Below are positions 55,324 to 64,000 of a stretch of 64,000 nucleotides of DNA, one piece after another. The position numbers were made by a program, and so were the translations under genes. Below the pieces are notes generated by a model. That model worked only from the letters and a program-made list of their open reading frames with translations. It had not been told where the DNA came from and made no database searches. Source of the stretch: Hysterangium stoloniferum. Its lineage: Eukaryota; Basidiomycota; Agaricomycetes; Hysterangiales; Hysterangiaceae. Position 1 is the stretch's first letter. Each line of letters starts with the position of its first letter. The stretch is from assembly GCA_015178975.1 (NCBI GenBank), contig WHVD01000150.1:62001-126000 (forward strand). Reading direction: 5' to 3'.

Positions 55324-57720
55324 ATGTCGCTCTCTGCATCTAATGACTCGTCTTATTTATCAAAGGCAGACCATATTGCTCACAAATTCTTCACCAAGGT
55401 CGCTCTCCTCGTCCACAACGCTCGTGCAACACCGCTGCAAGCTCAGCCCAAATTTGACAAATGGGTGAGCATTTCAGTTCCTTTATCATCGCCTGCGCCT
55501 TCTAATAGGTCTCATTATCCATAGTTTAACATAGAAACGCCAGATACAGACCAGTACAGAGATCAGTTGCGTCTTTACCGCACGCTCTCCTCTGCTACAC
55601 ACGGCGTACCGCCATTTGAGGTCCAGGTATTACTCTGCGTGCCAGAACTTGCGACAAATCAAGTCTTGGTTCTCTCAGATGCTTCTGCTACTCGGACACG
55701 CGTAGACCCCACCCCTAGCCACGTTCTGTTAGAGTCCTGGGTGGTGGTATTTAAGCCTGGTCGGGAACACGACGACGATCGCGACGTTGCACTCGCCGGT
55801 GTGTATAAGCAGAGTATCTCAGTCTTTAGAAGTCTGTATACTTTGCTGCGTGTCCTGCCAGGGTGGAAATTATCGCGCAAACTGCGACGCCCAGACGCGA
55901 GCGGTCTCGCAGTCCAGGTCCGCGTTGCTGATCGTGCTACGGACGATCGTGTGCTGAAGTTTGGTAAGTAGTGTGCGTTCATGACCAATAATAGCTTCGT
56001 TAACAGCGATTCCATAGGCGCTCCGCTGTCTTCTTCCGTCTCCACCACGTTACCAACATCTAGCCACGCATTTGCGCCGGTAACACACCCATTTGGCACC
56101 CTCACCGTCAGCACGACATACCTCCCCTCCCCGCTTTTCCAAATCGACACCCTGGAATCCCTCCTTTCCTCTCGTTTCCTTTCGCAAGATGACGAGTCGT
56201 TTACGCCCACACTCGCTTTGCGTCAGCAAACGCCCCCCATGCGCTCGAGTCTTCCTCGCTCCACAACTGGTCCTAGTCCGAGTCCGAGCATAGCGGACCG
56301 CTTTGTGCTCCCCGCAAATCCGGTGCCAGCCCCACATTCTGGCTCACTGCGTTCGCGGCCGACGTCTCTGATCAGCAGCAGCAATGAAGTGGTACTACCT
56401 ACCGCTGGTGCACTCCCCATCCGGCGGCCATCCATCAACACCATCCACCCATTCAAGTCCTCGACGCTTTCCTCTACCCCGCATTCGCACTCCTCGTCTA
56501 GTTTGCGACAGCAATCGCCTCTTTTACCGACCGGTCCTAGTCTTCCGTCCCGACCCTCCCTGCCTCCTATGTCTTCTTCTCCATCCACGCGGGTTCCTGT
56601 TCCCTCGACGTCATCTTCATCGCCTCGCCCACCGGCATATCCCCCATTGCCAGCTTCCCCGTTCCCTTCCTCACGTCCTTCGCCACCATTCGTTGCATCT
56701 CGCCCGTCGCCACCAACACTCCTACCCCCATCAACGGGTAGAAGATACTCCAGTAGCTTCGGACATCGGTACACGGAAAGTGGTGGAAGTGCTAGTGCTA
56801 GTGCTAGTGGCGGAGCTGGAAGTGGAAGCAGTGGGGGAAGTGGAGGCAGAAGAGATGGCGGTGAGAGGGTTGAGGTGTGTCATTCCTCTTGCATCGCATG
56901 TAGTATATGGTACTAACCACATTATATACATAGGGTGCCTCGTTCTTGAGTGCCACTACGGATGACGATGATATTTCGGCTTTTGTACAGGCTATCGATG
57001 CACGCGCACCTTTAGGCAACCGGTCACGAGCGAGAGAGCCATCTGATCACACTGTGGGTGCTGGTGGAAGCCCTGCACATGACGATGATAGTCCATGGCT
57101 ACGGAATGAGGATGACTCGTCCCGGATACGAGGAGCCGGAGGAGTGGAGGCGAACAATAACGTCGTAGATGATTCGCCACGGATAGTGCCGCGCCACATG
57201 GGCGCCATTTGGGAGGCTAGAGAGTCTGAATCGGAAGCCAATCATCCCCAAGGCTCAGCAGCCCCGCGGCAGGCATATAGTATAGATGCTGAGCTAAAAC
57301 GAATGAATGATGAGTTTGCGCAGAGCCTGGCGGGACTTGAGGGACGTCCGAGGCGGCGTGTCTCATCGGGCTTTGGACGGAGAGTTGGTGAGCCGCGTGT
57401 TTTCCACTCCTCTCGTTGGGAAGCCTATGCCCTTGCTAACACGACTTGTGATAGATCTTCCCCCTAATTCCCCAATCGCCCCCACGCACCCACGCTCCCC
57501 CCGCTCGCCCGCCAACCTGACGCCGGGACTGCCAGAGTCGCCTTCTAGTGCCGGCCACACACGGCTTCCCACTTCCAGTCCCCTGCGTACAACTTATGCA
57601 TTCGATTCCCCCTCTGATTCAGATGTGGCACCGCATCGTAGAACAGGGTCGGGTTCCGATGAAGTCATCGGTCGTCTCGATTTCGACGATTCGACGATTG
57701 ACGGCACACACTATCGGTAG
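55324..57720 (+). CDS. ATG13: Autophagy-related protein 13
   Basis: Five exons (55324-55464, 55525-55963, 56018-56874, 56934-57387, 57455-57720) join in frame, with GT-AG introns of 54-67 nt, to 718 residues. The N-terminal HORMA-type domain is recognisable (KADHIAHKFFTKVALLVHNA, residues 14-33; LLESWVVVF; YKQSISVFRSLYTLLRVLPG; then HPFGTLTVSTTYL). The rest is long, Ser/Pro-rich and disordered, as in fungal Atg13. It includes DDDDISAFVQAIDARAPLG, which fits the Atg17/Atg1-binding region. Atg13 scaffolds the Atg1 kinase complex at the phagophore assembly site and is held off by TORC1 phosphorylation; the many Ser/Pro sites fit that. The third acceptor (56017) was chosen because it alone keeps frame, giving KFGAPLSSSVST. 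It is intact, and length is normal for basidiomycetes. Confidence 0.93.
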
Positions 57721-58118
57721 CCGTGACTTGACCACCCCGAGTCTCGTGCGGTGCCGGTAGTCGAAGATATTCGTCTGTCAGATCGTGATTCAGGATCCTG
57801 CTTGAATGCATTCCCCCATCTGGTCGTAATATATTTCCCCATGCATATATCTATTCAGTCTCCCATGCATACATAATTCTCTGTCTTTTTACCATCACTA
57901 CAGCCCAACCCAACCCACCCCATCTCTGTCGCATGTTTCAGGACTTCTGTCTACCTGCATAGTTTGAGTCTATTTGTTCCTTGTATTTCATATCCCGTTG
58001 GTGTTGGTTTTTTCAGATTTTGTATAGAGCTCCTTCTGTAATAATCAATGTCTGACCGAGGACATAAAAGTCTACATTACATATCTTAGCAACGACGTTA
58101 TTAGGAGTAAATATTCAT
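57721..58118. other. Convergent 3' flanks
   Basis: This is the short region between the end of ATG13 (+) and the end of the GNAT gene (-). T-rich, no gene. Confidence 0.5.
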
Positions 58119-58920
58119 TCATTTTCGCCAACGCAAAATATTAATCCGAACAATACCCGTGCCGTCTTTTCCTTTATATTCTGGGAGTGTTCTCCAATAA
58201 TCTACCACTTTTTCGAGCACAAATCCATTCTTCTCGAACACCCGCACACTGCCGTGATTGCCTTCGAACGGCGAGACGGTGATTTTCTTGGCCCCCATGG
58301 AGGGGATAACCCATTGCTCGATAAGTATTTTGATGACTGCGCTCATTATCCCTCGGCCATGGTGGGAGGGTGCCAAGTAATCTAGCGTGGTTCAGGCCGC
58401 CATGATCAGCTTGAAATTTCACTCCAAGAATATTCAGATACACACCTCCAAATGACCACTCTATCTCACTATCCCCAGCCGCCCTCGCTTCGTTCTCCTT
58501 TATCAGCCTATCTTTCTCTTCCATATCGAGGACATCGTCAAACGTCCATCTAGCCAGTCTGCAGTCGCCAAGATAGACATCGCTCCCGTCCTCCTTGACC
58601 TCCCTCACGATCCTAAACGGACACCCACCCGAGAAGCGGGCCCCCCGATCCGGGGCAGCCTCGATGTCACGAAGAATGCCGTATGCCTTTTCCGTGGAAG
58701 CCTGGAGCCACTCGAGGGCGTGCTTCGGCTCGTACGGGTACGGAAGCACCCCGAGCCATTTGACGACGCGGGGGTCGTTCATGATTGGGATCAGGGCGGC
58801 GGCGTCTGCGTCGCTTGTGCGCGGGGGCGTCAGGATTATGCGTGCGTGCGGGGCGGGGAGGCGGATGTAGGGCTCGTTTGTGCGCGGGTTGGTGAGCCAT
58901 GAATGGGCGGCGGGAGTCAT
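58119..58920 (-). CDS. GNAT-family N-acetyltransferase
   Basis: Two exons (58920-58446 and 58381-58119) with a 64-nt GT-AG intron give 245 residues. The start MTPAAHSWLTNPRTNEPYIR precedes RLPAPHARIILTPPRTSDAD, the usual opening of RimJ/RimL-like (Acetyltransf_3) proteins. The acetyl-CoA-binding loop is SHHGRGIMSAVIKILIEQWV (residues about 163-182), immediately after the intron. NHGSVRVFEKNGFVLEKVVD (about 204-223) is the conserved motif B. The splice restores GDYLAPSHHGRG in frame, whereas reading through does not. These enzymes acetylate small molecules or protein N-termini; the target is unknown, so cytosolic detoxification-type acetylation is only a family expectation. It is convergent with ATG13. 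Confidence 0.9.
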
Positions 58921-59899
58921 TGTCGGGAGTTCTTGTTAGGGACAGGATTATACGCAGACGTTTGTGGACCGAAAGCAGTAGGTGGGGGATATTCAGTTTA
59001 GAGCTGTGTGAGTCATTGGGAGTGAGTCTAGTGACTCATGAGCATCGAGGATGACTTGATTGTCCTATGCTGTCACGCATGTGCAGACCTATAGAAAGAC
59101 AGCCAATCGGACCTCTCGGGATTTTTCGAGAGTAAAGTACTGCGAGTGCACGCTTAGGCTGCGAGACTTGATCTGACCGGTCGATATGGGCTCACGTTTG
59201 GGCAGAAAGGCGATCGATGTATTTGGTGCTGGCTAGAAAGAAAAAACGTCATAACAAGAAAAACACTCCTCAAGTCTATTCACTGCATAATTTTTGTTAA
59301 AGAACAAAGACACCGCATAGACTGCGTATGTGCATCAGGGGTCTCGACCGTTTCAGGACCTAGGCGAACAATGGTGGCACAGGTACAATGTAGCACAATC
59401 GGTCGTCATGCGTATTTCTCTTTGAGCTATATCTCGCCCTCGTGCCACTAACCCCTGCATTGTTCGCAGCACATATATAAGCCGTACATCCTAGCTTCAC
59501 CTCAGTCCGTTGTACTACTGTCATACGAGACTGAGATAAATATATTATACTTAACGATTTTATTACATCAGCCGGCGTAATTTTGGCAGTATGATCATGT
59601 AGAGGTATATAATACACAGTAAAATCTCTCCTGGGTAGAGGGACCTAGTACTCGTCGTGTGGCTCGGATGAGGAGCGTGGATTTGTGGGGGTGAATCAGT
59701 ACAACCCAAGGAATCGAATTGTGTATTCCGGGAGTTACATGTTAAGGGTCACAAACGCGGAGCTAGTATACATACTCTCTAGCAGGTCACCAAATCACCT
59801 CCAGTACAACATTTCCCTGTAAATATACACTACTCAACTTTCATAACAAGGGTTTTATTGGTACGATATAGCTATCGTAACCCAATCCTTCTTCTCGTT
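58921..59899. other. Intergenic between GNAT and hydrolase genes
   Basis: GNAT promoter side and hydrolase 3' side. Open frames are short and motif-free, and no repeat partner was noticed. Confidence 0.45.
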
Positions 59900-62296
59900 T
59901 TACACTGATGGTCCACGGATATGACTACCATCATTGAAAACCGTTGCTAACTTCTGCAGGTGCCCCAATAGCTCGACATCGTTTTCGGAGAGGCCCTCGG
60001 CAATCGTCGCTTTCATGTCAAATGGATCGACATCAACTGGACAGAGATGATTCTCTTCTGGTAACGTGCCATCTGCGAAGTATTTTCTAGTGATCTTTGC
60101 GGTACAAAGTGAGGGCAATGAGAATGAACAATGCTAAAGGCAACATTTTAACGGATAGGACGACACAAAGATGATATCTCGTACGCCAGGTCCTTCCCGA
60201 ATTGCTAGAGTAGCCGAATCTCCTAATCGCTTTTTGAGGACTTGGCCACTCGACAGTGGAGTGACAGGATCGAGCTAGTATACATACACACAGCTTATAA
60301 GCAATCCAGACAGACTCGAATGTCTTACCGCGTTACTGTGTATAAGAATCTTGTTACTGAGAGTATGGTTCCAAGGACCATTGAATATTTCCAATGGCGT
60401 AACTGGCCAATAATGACAGCCAGCGTCGGGCTCACTGTGGACAACTGTCGCGCCGAAACGGCTGACAGTTTTCAGAACGTCAAGGAGTGCATCTACAACT
60501 TCTTCTGCAGAAGGAGGTGAAAACCGTGGTCTGTCATTGCAAGAGATTGCCGATCGCTGAAGGTCCCATCCTGGTGGTCGTTGTGCTAGAGTCAAAAGCA
60601 AACTCCCGTTATCTTGCATCGCCTCATGGAATGCGGTCGCGGTCGACTTCCACGTCGTCGGAAGCTGTAAGGCGATGAAGAGGGGAACTGATATTTACAT
60701 CTTAATTCATGCTGTAGTCGAATGCTATTTATGAATGGTAAACTTACCTCTGGCGGCTCCAGATGTTAGGATTCCAGGGGATGCAGCGTCTGGTACAGCT
60801 AGAGGTTTCAAATAGAGACTTTCGAAGAAATCTTCCAGCCGTCCCATAATGAGGGCGGGATCCTCGTTCTGATATAAAGCCAATGGACAAATATCTGGTC
60901 CTGCCTGACAACACGTTAATCGTGGTGTGTAAGCCACTGGACCTGAACTGAGTACCTTTGAGCAGTCTGAGGTGAATAACTCATATGTCGCATCTGTATA
61001 TTCCAGCCATTGTTTATACCATTTATGAGGGGGTTCGTCTAGATAATTATGGAGTGATAAGTCGTGTGTATACCAGCGACACTCACTGGTCCACAAAGGC
61101 GCATCTACGACACCGTCAAGAACAACACGACCCAGACGGTTTGGGAACCTAAATAGTAAATTATAAATATTCGACATAACAAGTCAATCAACAAACATGT
61201 TGATCAGGTATGCACCCAAAATCGTTCCATAACTGTAGCCAATGTAGTTGCTGTGAATTTTTATTAGTCATCAGATGAAGGCAAACTTTACGAGAGGGAG
61301 TTGGGTTACTTGCATTAAGGCATCCTCCCCCCCTAGCACAGTAGTCATAAAATCAACGTCACGACTGATTGTACTGCTTCCCATAAACTTTAGAGTATCT
61401 CCCATAGTGCGAGCGCAGACGTCGAACTCTGTTTTATACAAGCTATCGGCTTCTCTCTGCTGAAATATAAGGTGGTCTCGAGTACGGGGATCGCTGAGAT
61501 TGGAACCGACGTCAAATCCCCGGTCCAAAACTGTGTGCTTCGTGAATTGGTTATACTCATCCAACCCAAAACATAAAACGGTTGGCCTGCCCATATCTCA
61601 TTAGCTTGACAGCATTACTCCATGATCCAGTGGAAGTACTCTGTTTCATCTATGCCTCGGGCATCAAAACCGACAAAGTCATAGTCTGTTCCAATTAAAG
61701 CGTGGTAGCTTGGACCTAGACGTGTTGCAGTAAGTTTCCCGGGGGCACCTGGGCCACCTGTATATTAGAAAAGACATCGATATACTTTTAAAAAATTCTA
61801 AATATGTTAAACGCTTTACCGGCGCCATAGACTACCATGCCCTTTTTTGGTGATGTGGTGGCCTTGTAGCGGCCCAACGCAATTTTGGCAACCCCTGCAC
61901 TGACATTGAAGTAGTCAAGAGGTGTTCTGTTCTAAAGTGTCAATTATCGGAGATATAAGGGCCTATGTGGAGTGCAGCTCACATGATAAATCCACACTCG
62001 GAGCCTTCCACATCGTATGGGCCATCGCACGGCCACCATTTCACAGTTCCGGGAGCCATCTTTCTCCAATCATCTGAATAATGTGAACCTGGCACCTTGT
62101 ATAACGTGCGTGTGTCCGTTTTGTGAACCCACAAGAGCAGGAGTGCATTCAAGACAAGTGCGGCCGCCAGGATACCCGGCCCATACCAAGCAAGTTTTGC
62201 CACTGGGATGCTACGCTTTCGTCCTGCGGTCACCCCATTCTCAAAACCAGTTTCACCGGCCAGCATTTTTGTGCCATAATTTTTTGAAGATAACAT
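59900..62296 (-). CDS. Alpha/beta hydrolase, S33 TAP-like peptidase, membrane-anchored
   Basis: Ten exons: 62296-61983, 61926-61820, 61757-61640, 61586-61314, 61250-61197, 61148-60956, 60904-60748, 60687-60329, 60274-60185, 60133-59900. All phases agree, giving 632 residues. An N-terminal membrane segment (WYGPGILAAALVLNALLLLW) suggests a type II or secretory location. Then come CDG...CGFI, PLDYFNV, the oxyanion-hole GGPGAPGK, and DYDFVGFDARGI. The nucleophile elbow is GYSYGTILG (Ser277), with MFPNRLGRVVLDGVVD after it. The acid is in ALDPVTPLSSG (Asp527) and the His in GPGHCS (His556), giving a complete triad. The C-terminal TAP-like part is present (ITRKYFADGTLPEENHLCPV). The family removes N-terminal peptides, prolyl or tripeptidyl. 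Intron 4 (61251-61313) needs a GC donor (GCAAGT); others are GT-AG. Intron 6 (60905-60955) has no stop, so its removal rests on homology. A decayed copy lies upstream at 62731-63885. Confidence 0.9.
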
Positions 62297-62730
62297 CGTG
62301 GAGGTTCAAGACATGTCGTGAGACCGATCAGCAACTCGGTTGATGGGGTACGAGGGATTGGATCTACCCCGGGCCGTTATCTCGGAATTTAACCGCGATT
62401 AGCGAGACCGCATGAGTCATCCATCCATGGTGTGTTGCGCCTTTAAAACCCTTTTCGTTGCCAACCACAGGTCTTACACGGTCAAACAACGCTGCTCCAT
62501 ATTTGCGGTGTTACCTCTGGCCATGCGTCCCAACCCGTTGTCGTGTTATGACATGGGTTGTACACTCCGTCTCAATTTGTTTAAAAAGCCCAGGAGCAAA
62601 CTGTGAAAATCCAGTCTGTACTGACATTCTTCCCTTGAATAAATTGTCTATGAGTATGCTCCATCAAGAACCTCTTCTTTGCATCCCTCATCGCACTCGC
62701 GTCCTGCAGTTCCGTTGTGCAGAGCCTGTA
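62297..62730. other. Hydrolase promoter side
   Basis: This is the short flank between the hydrolase start and the decayed paralogue. No gene was recognised. Confidence 0.45.
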
Positions 62731-63885
62731 TTACATGAGAAAGCCAACGCTACGCCTAAGGGGTTTGTTCACATCCAGGCCGCACATCGCTCTTGTGTCT
62801 GCTGCTGACTTCTGTAAATGCCCCAATAATACGACACCAGTTTCCTCGAGATTCTCAGTAATCATCGAGTTCATGACAAAAAGATCGGTATTATCTAGAC
62901 AGAGACGATTCTCTTGGGGTGATCTTCGCCGTACAAAGGGAGGGGCAATGAGAGTGAACAATGCTACATACGCTGGTATATATGTCAATAATATGTTGTA
63001 CACCAGGTCCTTCCTTAATTGCTAGAGTGACAAATATCCCAGTCGTTTCTTGAAGGCTTGGCCACCACAGTGGAGTGTCGGAATTAGCTAAAGTAGATGC
63101 ATATAGTACTCAGCCTAGGAGGATGTCTGTATTTGCTATAATATAAGATGTTCAACCATGAAGTAGTATTGCTACAAAACTCTATTTTTAAATAGTTATA
63201 TCTATTCTGAGACTTCCATATTGTAAAAGAACAATCATGGGAAACAGTTCTCCATATTACATCCTACACCATTTAAAGTCATTTAATAGAATTTATTTTA
63301 TATAATTCTTCTCATGTATGATGGCCCCTAGTACTTTTATTGGTACTTTGTTTAAAAGTTATAATGCAGCTATTTCCATAAAATATATATGAGATATTAT
63401 CAGAGGTTTTTATCCTATAGCCCTTCCCTATTAAGCAAAGCCACCTACATATTCTTAGTACAATGGAGCAGGTGAAAATCTTTTCATGTTGACAGGCGCA
63501 TTCTGAAATAATACATATGTATTCAGAGGTGTCAATGACATACATATGCATGAGATGACTATTTAAAAGGATATGCCATTTAAAAGTCTTAGTGTTTCAA
63601 TCTACAGTGTACTAAACTCTTTGACAATATATTCTGCTCCTAAAAGGTACTTGTCTTATAATATGCAAATAAGTTTTAAATATCCCCAAAGTTTGAAAAA
63701 TCAAAGCATGTTTGAATTAAATCCCAAGTGTTAAAAATGACCTCAAGGGTATATTAGAATTTGATACATTTGATAGTTTCTAGTTATCCTCCCTATAGGC
63801 AATCCAGAATAGCTTAAATGCTACTATGTACCCATCAGTGTTGCTGAAAACATAATTCCAAGGACCATTGAATATGCCAAGGGTG
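62731..63885 (-). pseudogene. Decayed copy of the S33 hydrolase 3' end
   Basis: 62805-63107 aligns with 59940-60270 of the intact gene: the GHLQK tail, the exon around the catalytic His with its intron (acaccaggtccttcc / gccaggtccttcc) and the exon start near the DPVTP segment. 63817-63885 aligns with exon 8 near 60325-60400 (ccaaggaccattgaatat). About 27 bases of the YFADGTLPE segment are gone and the frame is disrupted. An insertion (about 63110-63816) separates the two parts, and an LTR cuts the copy at 63886. The order and strand match a tandem duplication of the host gene. Confidence 0.8.
63110..63816. repeat. Insertion in the hydrolase pseudogene, unclassified
   Basis: About 700 bp of AT-rich DNA sits between two parts that are contiguous in the intact gene. 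No terminal inverted repeat, duplication or coding frame is obvious. It may be a degenerate non-autonomous element. Confidence 0.5.
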
Positions 63886-64000
63886 TGTTACAACCCATTC
63901 CCAGATGTTTCAATATCCGACTTCCGACTTCTGACTACGGAACATTATAATTACCATATCTTCCGCATTCTTCCCTTGTTCCATATTTGGTAATTTGTCT
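63886..64000 (+). mobile_element. Start of an F2' LTR, running off the window
   Basis: TGTTACAACCCATTCCCAGA onward matches 6249-6360 with scattered differences. It interrupts the hydrolase pseudogene. Whether it is a solo LTR or a full element cannot be told from here. Confidence 0.85.

Noticed and set aside
56223-56774. 183-codon minus-strand frame opposite ATG13
   Set aside because: It is antisense of the Ser/Pro-rich ATG13 tail (Gly/Arg/Glu-rich shadow); the sense strand has consistent exons and family motifs.
61271-61594. Separate small gene starting MGRPTVLCFG on the minus strand
   Set aside because: This is exon 4 of the hydrolase reading back into intron 3; the splice at 61587/61639 joins it in frame to GFDARGIDETE.

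Overview
This window comes from a filamentous fungus, most likely a basidiomycete (Agaricomycetes). Three things point that way: host genes are cut by many short GT-AG introns of about 48-80 nt, single-copy genes of typical fungal families are present (ATG13, a NYN-domain protein, a GT25 glycosyltransferase, an S33 hydrolase), and intergenic DNA is full of LTR retrotransposons. All calls rest on reading the sequence; no database search was run. Family names come from recognised motifs.

Layout. 1-2.6 kb holds a broken glutathione S-transferase-like gene and a repeat copy. 2.66-15.5 kb is a deep nest of elements: an old Ty1/copia fossil (copia-B) is split by a Tc1-type DNA transposon. That transposon carries a solo LTR (itself split by another solo LTR) and a whole-looking, young copia element (copia-A, 7608-12423, LTRs identical by eye, TSD AAATA). 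15.5-24.6 kb holds broken host genes (an FAD monooxygenase and membrane-protein-like pieces), solo LTRs and a copia-D fossil. 24.6-31.1 kb holds a copia-C fossil with a nested solo LTR, then more solo LTRs. 31.1-36.1 kb is repeat-rich DNA with a multi-copy unnamed repeat (called R1 here), a tRNA-like relic and a large fold-back.

36.36-37.6 kb carries an apparently whole two-exon GT25 glycosyltransferase gene. 39.1-47.2 kb is a Ty3/gypsy element with both LTRs and TSD GATGC, broken and split by a solo LTR. 48.4-49.8 kb is an intact three-exon FAD monooxygenase. 49.8-52.2 kb is repeats plus a tRNA-like sequence cut by a solo LTR. 52.4-62.3 kb is a compact, nearly transposon-free block of four intact genes: NYN-domain protein (+), ATG13 (+), GNAT acetyltransferase (-), and a ten-exon S33 alpha/beta hydrolase (-) with one GC-AG intron. 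62.3-64 kb holds a decayed second copy of the hydrolase 3' end, broken by an insertion and by an LTR that runs off the window.

I see no operon-like or defence cluster. The intact genes look like unrelated housekeeping or metabolic genes in a gene-dense pocket. The most unusual signals are in the repeats: paired hairpins with compensating stem changes in several copia LTRs, a roughly 28-bp block shared by several otherwise different LTR families, a large fold-back, and a solo LTR sitting in the B box of a tRNA-like sequence.
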